Shown piece after piece: positions 16,959 to 26,166 of a stretch of 50,579 nt of DNA. Source of the stretch: an uncultured Clostridia bacterium. Its GTDB lineage: Bacteria > Bacillota > Clostridia > Christensenellales > Borkfalkiaceae. The stretch is taken from positions 1-50,579 of the forward strand of contig CASESJ010000007.1 of assembly GCA_949290575.1 (NCBI GenBank), given 5' to 3'. Position 1 is the stretch's first letter. Each line of letters begins with the position of its first letter. The notes below the pieces were generated by a model. The model did no database searches and was not told the DNA's origin. It saw only the letters and a list, made by a program, of their open reading frames with translations. A program made the position numbers and the translations under genes.

Positions 16959-18629
16959 ATGAAACTTAAAGGCGCAGATATACTGATTAACTGCCTCCTC
17001 GAACAGGGAGTAGACACAATCTTCGGTTATCCCGGCGGAGCGGTGCTCGACATCTACGACGCGCTTTACCGCAACGGAAAAATTAACCACATTCTCACCG
17101 CGCACGAACAGGGCGCGGCTCATGCGGCGGACGGCTACGCACGTTCGACGGGCAAAGTGGGCGTTTGCTTTGCAACCTCAGGTCCCGGAGCCACCAACCT
17201 CGTCACAGGCATTGCGACGGCTTACATGGACAGCATTCCCCTCGTCGCCGTGACGGGCAACGTCGGCATTAACTTCCTCGGCAGAGACTCGTTCCAGGAA
17301 GTTGACATCTGCGGCATCACCATGCCCATAACAAAGCACAACTTTATCGTGAAAGACGTAAAAGACCTCGACGAAACGATAAGAAAGGCTTTCTATATAG
17401 CAAATTCGGGCAGAAAAGGTCCCGTTCTCATCGATATTCTCAAGAACGTACAGGTTGCAGAATGCGAGTACGAACCCGCTCAGCCCTACCCCCTCAAGGA
17501 ATTCGATATCGACGAGAACAAGGTTGCCGAGACGGCTGAAATCATAAACTCGGCTAAAAAGCCCCTCATTATTGCCGGCGGCGGCGTAATCGCCTCCGAC
17601 GCTTCACACTACCTCAAAGAGTTCGCCAGAAAGCTCAACGCTCCCGTAACTTACACCCTTATGGGCAAGGGCGCGATAGCCGACGGCGACCCCCTCTGCA
17701 TAGGCATGCTGGGCATGCACGGCACGGTTTCCGCTGCAAAATCGCTCATCGCCAGCGACGTGATTATCGCGCTCGGCACGAGATTTTCCGACCGCGTCGC
17801 GCTCAACCGCGACCTCTTCGCTAACGGCAAAAAGGTCATTCACATCGATATCGACAACGCAGAATTCGACAAGAACGTAAAAACTTCCGCCCGCGTGCTC
17901 GCCGACATCGAAACTTACCTCAGAACCGTCCTCCCCCTCGTCAACAAAAACGAGAGCACGGAATGGATGGATACCGTGGCAAAATTCGAGGAAAACGAAA
18001 AGCTCAAAGCAGATACCTCGATTATGGCATACAAAATACTCAAAAAGGCATGCAAAATCGCTCCCGCAGGCTGTCCCGTGGTTGCAGACGTAGGTCAGCA
18101 CCAGATGTGGGCGGCACAGTATTTCGCCGTTGAAAACCCCAGACAGTTCTGCACTTCCGGCGGTCTCGGCACTATGGGCTACAGCATGGGCGCGGCAATA
18201 GGCGCATGCTTCGGCACGGGCAAGCTCTCCACCGTCGTAATTGGCGACGGCTGCTTCGGCATGAACATGAACGAACTCATGACTGCCGTAACTCAGGGCA
18301 CGCCCATGGTTATCCTGCTTATGAACAACGGCGTTCTGGGCATGGTCAGACAGTGGCAGAAGATTTTCTACGGCAGAAGATTTTCTCAGACCACCCTCGC
18401 AAGGCGCACGGACTACGTCGCGCTCGCCGAGAGCGTCGGCGCGAAGGGAATGACCATAGCGGACGAGAAAGACATCGAAAAAGTGCTTAAAGAGGCTTAC
18501 TCCTATGCGGAGAAAAATTGCGCTCCCGTACTCGTTGACTGCCGCATATCCTGCGACGAAAACGTTCTGCCAATGATTAAACCTGGCGATACTTACGACG
18601 CGCAGCTCGAAAAAATGGAGGAAAACTGA
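16959..18629 (+). CDS. ilvB: Acetolactate synthase large subunit
   Basis: A 556-residue thiamine-diphosphate enzyme that condenses pyruvate with pyruvate or 2-oxobutyrate, the first common step of valine, leucine and isoleucine synthesis. The catalytic Glu is Glu50 in TAHEQGAAHAADGYAR. The ThDP/Mg motif runs from GDG (429-431) to NN (456-457). The FAD-binding middle domain is also recognisable. It starts at ATG with AAGGAGAG seven nt upstream and is the first gene of an eight-gene operon. ilvN follows after 1 nt. Biosynthetic AHAS is preferred over catabolic acetolactate synthase because the regulatory subunit is next to it. Confidence 0.95.
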   Translation: MKLKGADILINCLLEQGVDTIFGYPGGAVLDIYDALYRNGKINHILTAHEQGAAHAADGYARSTGKVGVCFATSGPGATNLVTGIATAYMDSIPLVAVTGNVGINFLGRDSFQEVDICGITMPITKHNFIVKDVKDLDETIRKAFYIANSGRKGPVLIDILKNVQVAECEYEPAQPYPLKEFDIDENKVAETAEIINSAKKPLIIAGGGVIASDASHYLKEFARKLNAPVTYTLMGKGAIADGDPLCIGMLGMHGTVSAAKSLIASDVIIALGTRFSDRVALNRDLFANGKKVIHIDIDNAEFDKNVKTSARVLADIETYLRTVLPLVNKNESTEWMDTVAKFEENEKLKADTSIMAYKILKKACKIAPAGCPVVADVGQHQMWAAQYFAVENPRQFCTSGGLGTMGYSMGAAIGACFGTGKLSTVVIGDGCFGMNMNELMTAVTQGTPMVILLMNNGVLGMVRQWQKIFYGRRFSQTTLARRTDYVALAESVGAKGMTIADEKDIEKVLKEAYSYAEKNCAPVLVDCRISCDENVLPMIKPGDTYDAQLEKMEEN

Positions 18630-18630
18630 T

Positions 18631-19161
18631 ATGAACGAAGTCAAAGAATATACCATAGGCGCGCTCGTTTCCAACCGAAGCGGCGTACTGACGAGAATTT
18701 CCGGTCTCTTCTCGCGCAGGGGCTACAACATCGAGAGCCTCACAGTCTGCGCAACCGAAGACCCCGACATATCGAGAATGACCGTCATACTGCGCGGCGA
18801 CGAATATATGCTCTATCAGATGATACGCCAGATGGATAAGCTCGAGGACGTAAAAAAGATAGGCTGCGCGAACGAACTCGACTGCGTCTACAGAGAGCTG
18901 CTGCTCGTCAAGGTCAAGGCGGAAGCCGAGGTGCGCAACCAGATAGTGCAGATAAAGGAAATATACAAGGCGAAGGTCGTGGACCTCTCGATAGATACAA
19001 TGATACTCGAGCTTACAGGCGACCCCGAAAAGCTGGACGCATTCATGAAGGTAATCGAGCCCTACGGCATACTTGAAATGCAGCGCACGGGCGTAACCGT
19101 GCTTGCGCGCGGACAGCACACCCTCAAGGACAGGGATTGCTACGGCGACCACATAAATTAA
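18631..19161 (+). CDS. ilvN: Acetolactate synthase small (regulatory) subunit
   Basis: A 176-residue regulatory partner of IlvB. The N-terminal ACT domain is visible from residue 5 (YTIGALVSNRSGVLTRISGLF, with RRGYNIESLTV), where valine would bind to give feedback inhibition; the C-terminal domain contains the EKLDAFMKVIEPYGI and EMQRTGV motifs. The start lies 1 nt after the ilvB stop with GGAGG upstream. A strong GC hairpin follows in the gap to ilvD. Confidence 0.94.
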   Translation: MNEVKEYTIGALVSNRSGVLTRISGLFSRRGYNIESLTVCATEDPDISRMTVILRGDEYMLYQMIRQMDKLEDVKKIGCANELDCVYRELLLVKVKAEAEVRNQIVQIKEIYKAKVVDLSIDTMILELTGDPEKLDAFMKVIEPYGILEMQRTGVTVLARGQHTLKDRDCYGDHIN

Positions 19162-19167
19162 ATTCTA

Positions 19168-19197
19168 CGCCGCGGCGCGTTATAATGCGCGGCGGCG
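19168..19197 (+). other. Intercistronic hairpin between ilvN and ilvD
   Basis: A 12-bp GC stem with one mismatch (19168-19179 with 19186-19197) and a 6-nt loop. No T tract follows, so it may protect or process the mRNA, or lower downstream expression. Confidence 0.5.
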
Positions 19198-19222
19198 ATA
19201 AAACTATAAGGCGAAAAATATT

Positions 19223-20887
19223 ATGGAAAATATATTCAGCACAATCATTGACATGAGTTCGCAGCGTTCGCTTTTAAGAGCACTCGGCTGGACGGACGAT
19301 GAAATGAAAAAGCCCATTGTCGGCATAATCTGCGCGCAGAGCGAGATTATCCCCGGACACATGCACCTCGACGACATAGCAAAAGCCGCGGCAGAAGGCG
19401 TAATCGCGGCGGGCGGCAAACCCGTCATTATGCCCTCGATAGGCGTCTGCGACGGCATTGCAATGGGACATGCGGGAATGAAGTATTCCCTTCCCTCTCG
19501 AGAAATAATAGCCGACAGCGCGGAAATTCTTCTGCGCGCGCACGGCGTTCAGGCTGCGGTATTTGTAGGCAACTGCGACAAGATTATACCCGGAATGCTC
19601 ATGGCTGCCGCAAGAGTGAACATCCCCTCGATTTTCGTTTCGGGCGGTCCCATGCTCGCAGGTCGCGTGCACGGCAGAAAGACCTCGCTTTCGACCATGT
19701 TCGAGCAGGTCGGCGCGTACAACGCGGGCAAGATAGACGAAAACGAACTCAAAAACTTTGAATGCAACGCCTGCCCCACCTGCGGCTCGTGCTCGGGCAT
19801 GTTCACGGCTAACAGCCTCAACTGCCTGTGCGAAGCCCTCGGAATGGCTCTTCCCGGCAACGGCACTCTGCCCATGGTCTATTCGCAGAGGCTCGCCCTC
19901 GCCAAGAATGCGGGCAAAGCCGTAATGAACCTGCTCGAAAAGAACATACGCCCTTCAGACATAATGACCCCCGCGGCGTTCAAAAACGCCGAAACGGTGG
20001 ATATGGCGATAGGCGCGTCGACAAATACCGTACTTCACCTCATAGCTGTGGCGCGCGAGGCGGGTCTGGGCAATGATAAAATATCTGTAGATATTCTCAA
20101 CGAAATTTCAGAAAAGACGCCCAACCTCTGCCGCCTTGCACCCGCAGGCGAACACTATATCGAGGAACTCAACGAAGCCGGCGGCATTTCCGCAGTCATG
20201 AAGGAACTTCTCGACGCAGGACTTCTGAACGGCGAAGTTATGACCGTTTCGGGCAAGGCATTGAAGGAAGTCGTAAAGAACGCATACAACCTCGACCCCG
20301 AAATAATCCGCCCCATTTCAGACCCCTATTCCAAGCAGGGCGGACTTACCATACTCAAGGGCAACCTCGCAACCGAGGGCAGCGTAGTCAAAAAGAGCGC
20401 GGTCGACCCCAAGATGCTCAGACACAGCGGTCCTGCGCGCTGCTTTGACAGCGAAGAGGACGCAATGAAAGCCATCTCTTCGGGCGCAATCAAGGCGGGC
20501 GACGTAGTCGTAATACGCTACGAAGGTCCTCTCGGCGGTCCGGGAATGAGAGAGATGCTCACCCCCACCTCCGCCATCGTCGGCGCAGGTCTGGGCGATA
20601 CCGTCGCACTCATTACCGACGGAAGATTTTCAGGCGCGACGCGCGGCGCGGCAATAGGTCACGTCTGCCCCGAAGCCGCAGCAGGCGGTCTCATAGGCAT
20701 ACTTAAAGACGGCGACATAATAGATATCGACATCCCCGCCTGCTCGCTCAGCGCGAGACTTTCCGACGAGGAAATCAAATTAAGATATGCTTCGTTCAAG
20801 CCCCTGGAAAAGCCTGCTTACGGATATCTCAAGAGATACCGCCAGAGCGTCACATCCGCTTCCGAAGGCGCAATTTTCAGGAAATAA
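19223..20887 (+). CDS. ilvD: Dihydroxy-acid dehydratase
   Basis: A 554-residue IlvD/Edd family iron-sulfur enzyme that dehydrates 2,3-dihydroxy-isovalerate and 2,3-dihydroxy-3-methylvalerate. The cluster-binding Cys118 lies in VGNCDKIIPGM; a second Cys-rich run has Cys181, 184, 187 and 190. The C-terminal sequence YEGPLGGPGMREMLTPTSAI is the family signature. The ribosome binding site is weak (AAGGCG). The stop codon shares its last base with the ATG of the next gene. The enzyme needs ketol-acid reductoisomerase (IlvC) upstream in the pathway, which is not in the window. Confidence 0.95.
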   Translation: MENIFSTIIDMSSQRSLLRALGWTDDEMKKPIVGIICAQSEIIPGHMHLDDIAKAAAEGVIAAGGKPVIMPSIGVCDGIAMGHAGMKYSLPSREIIADSAEILLRAHGVQAAVFVGNCDKIIPGMLMAAARVNIPSIFVSGGPMLAGRVHGRKTSLSTMFEQVGAYNAGKIDENELKNFECNACPTCGSCSGMFTANSLNCLCEALGMALPGNGTLPMVYSQRLALAKNAGKAVMNLLEKNIRPSDIMTPAAFKNAETVDMAIGASTNTVLHLIAVAREAGLGNDKISVDILNEISEKTPNLCRLAPAGEHYIEELNEAGGISAVMKELLDAGLLNGEVMTVSGKALKEVVKNAYNLDPEIIRPISDPYSKQGGLTILKGNLATEGSVVKKSAVDPKMLRHSGPARCFDSEEDAMKAISSGAIKAGDVVVIRYEGPLGGPGMREMLTPTSAIVGAGLGDTVALITDGRFSGATRGAAIGHVCPEAAAGGLIGILKDGDIIDIDIPACSLSARLSDEEIKLRYASFKPLEKPAYGYLKRYRQSVTSASEGAIFRK

Positions 20888-21657
20888 TGCGCCTTTCAGA
20901 TAAATATAATAGACATATGGACAATTCATCACAACTTAAAAGCGATATATCGTCAATAAACTGCACCGCAGACAACTGCCGCATAGAAATTGCTGCAACT
21001 GCGGATGAACGTATAATCGTTGACTATTCGCGCGGCATAAAAGTCTGGTACGACGGACAGAGCGCGCAACTCAACATAAGACAGCGCAACAATATTTTAA
21101 GTAAAATTTTCAGAACGCCCAAAACGGTGCGAATACTCGTTCCCGGGCACATAGTACCCGCTCTTTGCGTTTCAGGCGACAGCGTACAGACCTCTGTCGA
21201 AGGCGGAATTTACGGCGGAATAGAGTGCAGCGCAAAGCGCGGAAGTCTGCGCATTGAGAACGCCGCAATGGAGAGCTGCTCAATAAGCGGCGGCAATTTC
21301 GACCTCGCAGCGACAGACTGCACCGTTAAGGGAAGCTTTATCGCCTCTCTCGACAGGGGCGACGTCAGCTTCGAGCACACTTTCGCAACGCACATAAGTT
21401 GCCGCACCAGATGCGGCAACGTGGGAGCAATTTCGCTCAACTGCAAGGATACCCTTCTTGAAGTGGGCGAAGGCAGCGTCACCGCGACTGTTGTCGGCGA
21501 CGAGAGCACTTTTGACGTCATTGTAAACGCCAAAGAGGGCACATGCAACAAGGAAAGTTTAAACATCGAAGGCAACGACGGCGCGTTCAAGGCGTATGTT
21601 GCCAAGGGCAATATTTTTGTTGACTTCACAGATAAAGAAACGGAGGCTAAAATCTGA
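20887..21657 (+). CDS. DUF4097-like beta-helical protein inside the ilv-leu operon
   Basis: A 256-residue protein with many short beta strands and Gly/Ser/Asn turns, resembling the DUF4097 (putative adhesin) family of parallel beta-helix proteins. It has no signal peptide and no membrane segment, so it is predicted cytosolic. The ATG shares one base with the ilvD stop, and its own stop shares one base with the leuC start, so it is locked into the operon translationally. Its role is unknown; a second Met at residue 11 is a possible alternative start. Function in branched-chain synthesis is inference from location only. Confidence 0.7.
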   Translation: MRLSDKYNRHMDNSSQLKSDISSINCTADNCRIEIAATADERIIVDYSRGIKVWYDGQSAQLNIRQRNNILSKIFRTPKTVRILVPGHIVPALCVSGDSVQTSVEGGIYGGIECSAKRGSLRIENAAMESCSISGGNFDLAATDCTVKGSFIASLDRGDVSFEHTFATHISCRTRCGNVGAISLNCKDTLLEVGEGSVTATVVGDESTFDVIVNAKEGTCNKESLNIEGNDGAFKAYVAKGNIFVDFTDKETEAKI

Positions 21658-22916
21658 TGGGAATGACAATGAGCCAGAAAATTCTGGCATATCACGCGGG
21701 ACTTGACAGCGTCGCCGCGGGACAGCTTATTTCCGCAAAGCTCGACCTCGTTCTGGCAAACGACATAACGGGTCCCGTAGCTATAAAAGAATTTGAAAAG
21801 GCGGGCGTTTCCGCCGTAAAGGAAAAGGACAAAATCGCCCTCGTTATGGACCATTTTGCTCCCAACAAGGACATAAAGAGCGCGCAGCAGTGCAAAATCT
21901 GCCGCGAATTCGCTCAGAAACAGGACATAGAAAACTTCTTCGACGTCGGAAAAATGGGCATTGAACACGCCCTCCTGCCCGAACAGGGTCTTGTGGGCGC
22001 GGGCGACCTCGTCATAGGCGCGGACAGTCACACCTGCACATACGGCGCGCTGGGCGCGTTCTCGACGGGCGTGGGCTCTACCGATATGGCGGCAGGCATG
22101 ATAAGCCAGACCTGCTGGTTCAAAGTGCCCGCGGCAATTAAATTCGTACTTAAGGGAAAGCCCGCAAAATATATCTGCGGCAAGGACATAATTCTGCACA
22201 TCATAGGTCTCATAGGCGTCGACGGCGCGCTGTACAAGTCTATGGAATTTACAGGCGACGGCATACAGTACCTCTCGATAGACGACCGCTTTACTATCTG
22301 CAACATGGCAATAGAAGCCGGCGCAAAGAACGGCATATTCCCCGTCGACGAAGTCGCCCTCGAATACATGAAGGGCAGGTTCAAGCGCGAAGTCAGAATT
22401 TTCGAAGCCGACCCCGACGCCGAGTACGAGAGAACAATTGAAGTCGACCTCTCGAAGCTCGAGCCGACCGTCTCCTTCCCCCACCTGCCCGAAAACACAA
22501 GAACGCCCGATGAGTGGGGCGATATAAAAATCGACCAGGTCGTAATAGGTTCGTGCACGAACGGACACATCTCCGATCTGCGCATAGCGGCTGAAATTCT
22601 CAAGGGCAGAAAGGTCGCAAAGAACGTCAGGACGATAATCATCCCCGCCACCAATGAAATTTACCTTCAGGCGGTGCACGAGGGACTTGTTGATATATTC
22701 ATAAATGCGGGCGCAATAGTTTCCACCCCCACCTGCGGTCCCTGCCTTGGAGGATACATGGGCATACTCGCAGAGAACGAAAGGGCTGTTTCGACGACCA
22801 ACCGCAACTTTGTGGGCAGAATGGGTCACATAACGAGCGAAGTTTACCTCGCCTCCCCCTACGTTGCAGCCGCGTCCGCGGTGACGGGCAGACTTACATC
22901 ACCCAAGGAGCTTTAA
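21657..22916 (+). CDS. leuC: 3-isopropylmalate dehydratase large subunit
   Basis: A 419-residue aconitase-family subunit that isomerises 2- and 3-isopropylmalate in leucine synthesis. The 4Fe-4S ligands are Cys300 (GSCTNGH), Cys360 and Cys363 (TCGPC). The N terminus [10 protein letters not shown] is typical for the Clostridia/archaeal type LeuC of about 420 residues. GGAGG lies about 10 nt before the ATG. It overlaps the preceding gene by one base; leuD follows after 1 nt. Confidence 0.95.
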   Translation: MGMTMSQKILAYHAGLDSVAAGQLISAKLDLVLANDITGPVAIKEFEKAGVSAVKEKDKIALVMDHFAPNKDIKSAQQCKICREFAQKQDIENFFDVGKMGIEHALLPEQGLVGAGDLVIGADSHTCTYGALGAFSTGVGSTDMAAGMISQTCWFKVPAAIKFVLKGKPAKYICGKDIILHIIGLIGVDGALYKSMEFTGDGIQYLSIDDRFTICNMAIEAGAKNGIFPVDEVALEYMKGRFKREVRIFEADPDAEYERTIEVDLSKLEPTVSFPHLPENTRTPDEWGDIKIDQVVIGSCTNGHISDLRIAAEILKGRKVAKNVRTIIIPATNEIYLQAVHEGLVDIFINAGAIVSTPTCGPCLGGYMGILAENERAVSTTNRNFVGRMGHITSEVYLASPYVAAASAVTGRLTSPKEL

Positions 22917-22917
22917 A

Positions 22918-23409
22918 ATGGACGTTAAAGGAAGAGTTTTCAAATACGGCAACGACGTCGACACGGACGTAATAATTCCCGCAAGATATTTAAACACCAC
23001 TTCGGAGAGCGAACTTGCCTCCCACTGTATGGAGGACATTGACGCTCAGTTCACCAAAAAGGTGCAGAAAGGCGACATAATCGTCGCAGGCGACAACTTC
23101 GGCTGCGGCTCTTCGCGCGAGCACGCGCCCATAGCCATAAAGGCGAGCGGCGTAAGCATTGTAATTGCCAACAGCTTCGCGCGCATATTCTACCGCAACT
23201 CGATAAATATCGGTCTGCCCATTTTGGAGTGTCCCGAAGCCGTAAAAGGCATAAATGCGGGCGACGAAGTGAGCGTTGACCTCGCCGAAGGCGTAATTAC
23301 CAACCTCACGACGGGCAAGAGCTATAAAGCTCAGCCCTTTCCCCCCTTCATCCGCGAAATCATTGCGGACGGCGGACTTTTGAAAAATCTCGCAAAGAGA
23401 GGTCTTTAA
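22918..23409 (+). CDS. leuD: 3-isopropylmalate dehydratase small subunit
   Basis: A 163-residue partner of LeuC with the swivel-domain signature [14 protein letters not shown] around residues 60-73 and the early [13 protein letters not shown] motif. This is the short LeuD type that pairs with the approximately 420-residue LeuC. AAGGAG lies seven nt upstream of the ATG. leuB begins 1 nt after its stop. Confidence 0.95.
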   Translation: MDVKGRVFKYGNDVDTDVIIPARYLNTTSESELASHCMEDIDAQFTKKVQKGDIIVAGDNFGCGSSREHAPIAIKASGVSIVIANSFARIFYRNSINIGLPILECPEAVKGINAGDEVSVDLAEGVITNLTTGKSYKAQPFPPFIREIIADGGLLKNLAKRGL

Positions 23410-23410
23410 T

Positions 23411-24484
23411 ATGAAATACAATATAGCCGTACTCGACGGCGACGGAATAGGTCCCGAAATCTGTGCGGGAGCTATAAAAGTTTTGAACAGAGTGGGCGAA
23501 AAGTTCGGTCACGAATTTTCCTTTTCCCACTACCCCATAGGCGGCTGCGCAATAGATTTGTGCGGCGACCCCCTGCCCGAAGAGAGCGTAAATGGCTGTC
23601 TTGCAAGCGACAGCGTGCTCCTGGGCGCGGTGGGCGGCTACAAGTGGGACGACATGCCCGTGGACAAGCGTCCCGAAAAGGGACTTTTAAGAATTCGCAA
23701 GGCTATGGGACTTTATTCCAACATACGCCCCGCCAAGCTGTGGAAGAGCCTTGCAAAGGCGTCCCCTTTAAAGTTTGACTTAGTAAAAGACGGCGTTGAA
23801 ATTATTATCGTGCGCGAACTCACGGGCGGCATTTACTTCGGCGAACGCGGCGAAGGCTGCGGCGACGACGGCGAATATGCCTGGGATACCGAAAAGTATT
23901 CCGTAAAAGAGATTGAGCGCATTACGAGAATTGCCTGCGAACTCGCCGTAAAGAGGAGCAAAAAACTCGTGTCGGTTGACAAGGCAAACGTACTTGCAAG
24001 CAGCAGACTGTGGCGCAAGACTGTGCACGAATACTGCGCTAAGAACTATCCCCAGATAGAGGTGCGCGACGTGCTTGTGGACAACATGGCAATGCAGATT
24101 GTAAAAAATCCCGCGCAGTTCGACGTTGTGGTAACGAGCAATATGTTCGGCGACATACTCTCCGACGAGGCGGCACAGGTCACGGGCTCGATAGGCATGC
24201 TCGCGTCCTCCTCCCTCGGCGACGGCACGCGCGGACTTTACGAGCCCATTCACGGCTCAGCACCCGACATTGCCGGCACGGACACGGCTAACCCCATAGC
24301 CACAATTCTCGCCGCGGCAATGATGCTCAGGGACAGCTTCAACCTCGTAAAGGAATACGCCGCGATAGAGATTGCCGTACAGAAGGTGCTGGACGAAAAC
24401 TATCGCACTGCGGACATTATGGAAGAGGGCAGACAGCTCGTTTCGTGCAGTCAGATGAGCGAACTTATAGCACAGCGCATATGA
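23411..24484 (+). CDS. leuB: 3-isopropylmalate dehydrogenase
   Basis: A 357-residue NAD-dependent beta-decarboxylating dehydrogenase giving 2-oxoisocaproate. It shows the N-terminal DGDGIGPE motif, the substrate Arg-rich RIRKAMGLYSNIRP segment, and the cofactor-binding signature around GSAPDIAGTDTANP. The ribosome binding site is AGAGG. The stop overlaps the start of the next gene as ATGA. leuA is not in the window. Confidence 0.95.
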   Translation: MKYNIAVLDGDGIGPEICAGAIKVLNRVGEKFGHEFSFSHYPIGGCAIDLCGDPLPEESVNGCLASDSVLLGAVGGYKWDDMPVDKRPEKGLLRIRKAMGLYSNIRPAKLWKSLAKASPLKFDLVKDGVEIIIVRELTGGIYFGERGEGCGDDGEYAWDTEKYSVKEIERITRIACELAVKRSKKLVSVDKANVLASSRLWRKTVHEYCAKNYPQIEVRDVLVDNMAMQIVKNPAQFDVVVTSNMFGDILSDEAAQVTGSIGMLASSSLGDGTRGLYEPIHGSAPDIAGTDTANPIATILAAAMMLRDSFNLVKEYAAIEIAVQKVLDENYRTADIMEEGRQLVSCSQMSELIAQRI

Positions 24485-25149
24485 TTGAAGAAAATGTAAA
24501 AAAACTGCTTTCGGAAATTCCCGAAAAGAACGCCTTCGGCGAGAAGGTGACGCTTGTCGCAGCCGTCAAAATGCAGACGCCCGAGGCGATTAACGAGGCA
24601 ATATGTGCGGGTGTAACCGACATTGGCGACAATCACGTTCAGGAATTCAGAGAAAAATACGATAAAATCTGCGGCAATCCCAAAAGGCACTTTATAGGTC
24701 ATCTTCAGACCAACAAAGTCAAATATCTGATAGGAAAAACCGACCTCTATCACTCTGTAGACAGAATAAATCTCGCCGAGGAAATCTCTAAAAGGAGCGC
24801 GGCGGCAGGCATTGTCAGCGACGTTCTCATAGAGATAAATATCGGTTGCGAGCTGTCAAAGAGCGGCTTTGACATATCTCAGGCAGAGAGCGCGTGCAGA
24901 CAGGTTTCAGCCATGCCCGCATTAAGGCTCAAGGGACTGATGGCTATGCTGCCCTTTACGGATGACGAAGAGCTTTTAAAACAGCTTGCCCTGCGCATGC
25001 GTTCGGAGTACGACAGGCTTAAAACTTTGTTCCCGTCGTTCGAACATCTCTCCATGGGCATGAGCGGCGACTGGAAGCTTTGCATAGAGTGCGGCAGCAA
25101 CATGGTGCGCATTGGCACGGCAATCTTCGGCGCAAGGCATTATAACTGA
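24481..25149 (+). CDS. YggS/PLPBP family pyridoxal phosphate homeostasis protein
   Basis: A 222-residue protein of the YggS/PROSC family that binds PLP and keeps free PLP and amino-acid pools balanced. The PLP lysine is Lys30 in LVAAVKMQ. Other family motifs are HFIGHLQTNKVK and the C-terminal VRIGTAIFG. The usual GENRVQE motif reads GDNHVQE here, an unusual variant. The frame is open upstream to 24445, but the ATG at 24481 forms an ATGA overlap with leuB and is preferred. In the branched-chain operon it fits the known link between YggS and valine/isoleucine metabolism. Confidence 0.9.
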   Translation: MIEENVKKLLSEIPEKNAFGEKVTLVAAVKMQTPEAINEAICAGVTDIGDNHVQEFREKYDKICGNPKRHFIGHLQTNKVKYLIGKTDLYHSVDRINLAEEISKRSAAAGIVSDVLIEINIGCELSKSGFDISQAESACRQVSAMPALRLKGLMAMLPFTDDEELLKQLALRMRSEYDRLKTLFPSFEHLSMGMSGDWKLCIECGSNMVRIGTAIFGARHYN

Positions 25150-25184
25150 TTTATTCACTGCAACAAATTCAAAAATAAATTAAC

Positions 25185-25232
25185 GGCGCGGCGCGGAAAT
25201 TACAATTTTCGCGCCGCGCCTCATTGTTTTTT
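25185..25232 (+). terminator. Terminator of the ilv-leu operon
   Basis: A 16-bp stem with one mismatch (25185-25200 with 25205-25220) followed by a T-rich tract. It closes the eight-gene operon. Confidence 0.82.
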
Positions 25233-25287
25233 CAAACCGACAAACAAGTTTATGCGACATTTTTTTGTCTGTGCGGCGCGCCGCGCC

Positions 25288-25316
25288 TTGACTTAAACTT
25301 TAATATAATTTACAAT
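25288..25316 (+). promoter_or_regulatory. Promoter of the phospholipase C-like gene
   Basis: TTGACT at 25288-25293 and TACAAT at 25311-25316, spacer 17 nt. A nearer TATAAT at 25304 has only a 10-nt spacer. AAAGGA follows at 25371 before the ATG at 25384. Confidence 0.7.
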
Positions 25317-25383
25317 AATATTACACAATCTTTAACGCACAATTTACATTTTTTTAATAAAATGCAGATAAAAGGAATTAATT

Positions 25384-26157
25384 ATGCCGTCAACTTACGC
25401 GCATTACAGATTTGCAAACGAGGTCATACCTCTTCTTCCGCGCGACATACGCGCCGTCGTGGAAGCAAATAAAGAACTGTACTTTATGGGGTGTCACGGA
25501 CCCGACATACTCTTTTATTACAAGCCTCTTACTCATAACGCCATAAGAAAGCTGGGCGACGAACTGCACATTAAGAAGGCAAAGCCCTTCTTTGAGGGAG
25601 CTAAAGCCGTCGCGGCAAAGAGCGATGCGGCTTTGAGCTATGCGATAGGTTTTATAACTCACTTCGCGCTCGACAGCGAATGTCACGACTATGTCGAAGC
25701 CTACCGCAGACAGCATGCCATAACGCACACAAAAGTCGAGGTGGAATTTGACAGATATCTTTTGGAGGACGACGGCAAAGACGCCGTGCGCACAAAGCTT
25801 GCCGAGCATATCTTGTCCGAAGAGCGTTACGCCGGGATAATTGCACCGTTTTTCAACCTTGAGCCTGAAAAGGTCAAGCGCGCGCTGAAAGATATGAAAA
25901 AGGTATGCGATATGTTCGTAGTGCCCAAAAAAGGCAAACGCGCGATAATTACTAAACTTTTAAAGATGTTCGGCGGCGACAGCCTTAAAGACCAGGTTAT
26001 GGGATATTTCCCCGACCCCGTCTGCGAACAGAGCAACAAGGTACTCTTTGAGAAATTCGAAGGTGCGAAGCCGATTGCAAAGAGGCTGGCGGTCAACTTC
26101 TGCGTAAACCTCAACAACAAGGGCTTAGACGCGCGCTTTGATAAAAATTACGAATAA
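25384..26157 (+). CDS. Zinc-dependent phospholipase C family protein
   Basis: A 257-residue protein of the PF00882 type. Metal-binding residues are visible: His7 in TYAHYRFA, His38 and Asp41 in GCHGPDILFYY, His93 and Asp97 in THFALDSECHD with His101, and acidic residues near 119-123. No signal peptide is seen, unlike the secreted toxin-type enzymes, so it may act inside the cell. The substrate is uncertain: phospholipid or another phosphodiester. The start follows AAAGGA. The transporter gene begins 9 nt after its stop, so the two genes are probably co-transcribed. Confidence 0.87.
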   Translation: MPSTYAHYRFANEVIPLLPRDIRAVVEANKELYFMGCHGPDILFYYKPLTHNAIRKLGDELHIKKAKPFFEGAKAVAAKSDAALSYAIGFITHFALDSECHDYVEAYRRQHAITHTKVEVEFDRYLLEDDGKDAVRTKLAEHILSEERYAGIIAPFFNLEPEKVKRALKDMKKVCDMFVVPKKGKRAIITKLLKMFGGDSLKDQVMGYFPDPVCEQSNKVLFEKFEGAKPIAKRLAVNFCVNLNNKGLDARFDKNYE

Positions 26158-26166
26158 GGATTGATT

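Noticed and set aside
17604..18674. 356-codon minus-strand frame across ilvB
   Set aside because: Antisense shadow of the confidently identified ilvB.
21210..22829. 539-codon minus-strand frame across leuC
   Set aside because: Antisense to leuC, which has all its catalytic cysteines. GC-rich codon usage readily creates such antisense frames.
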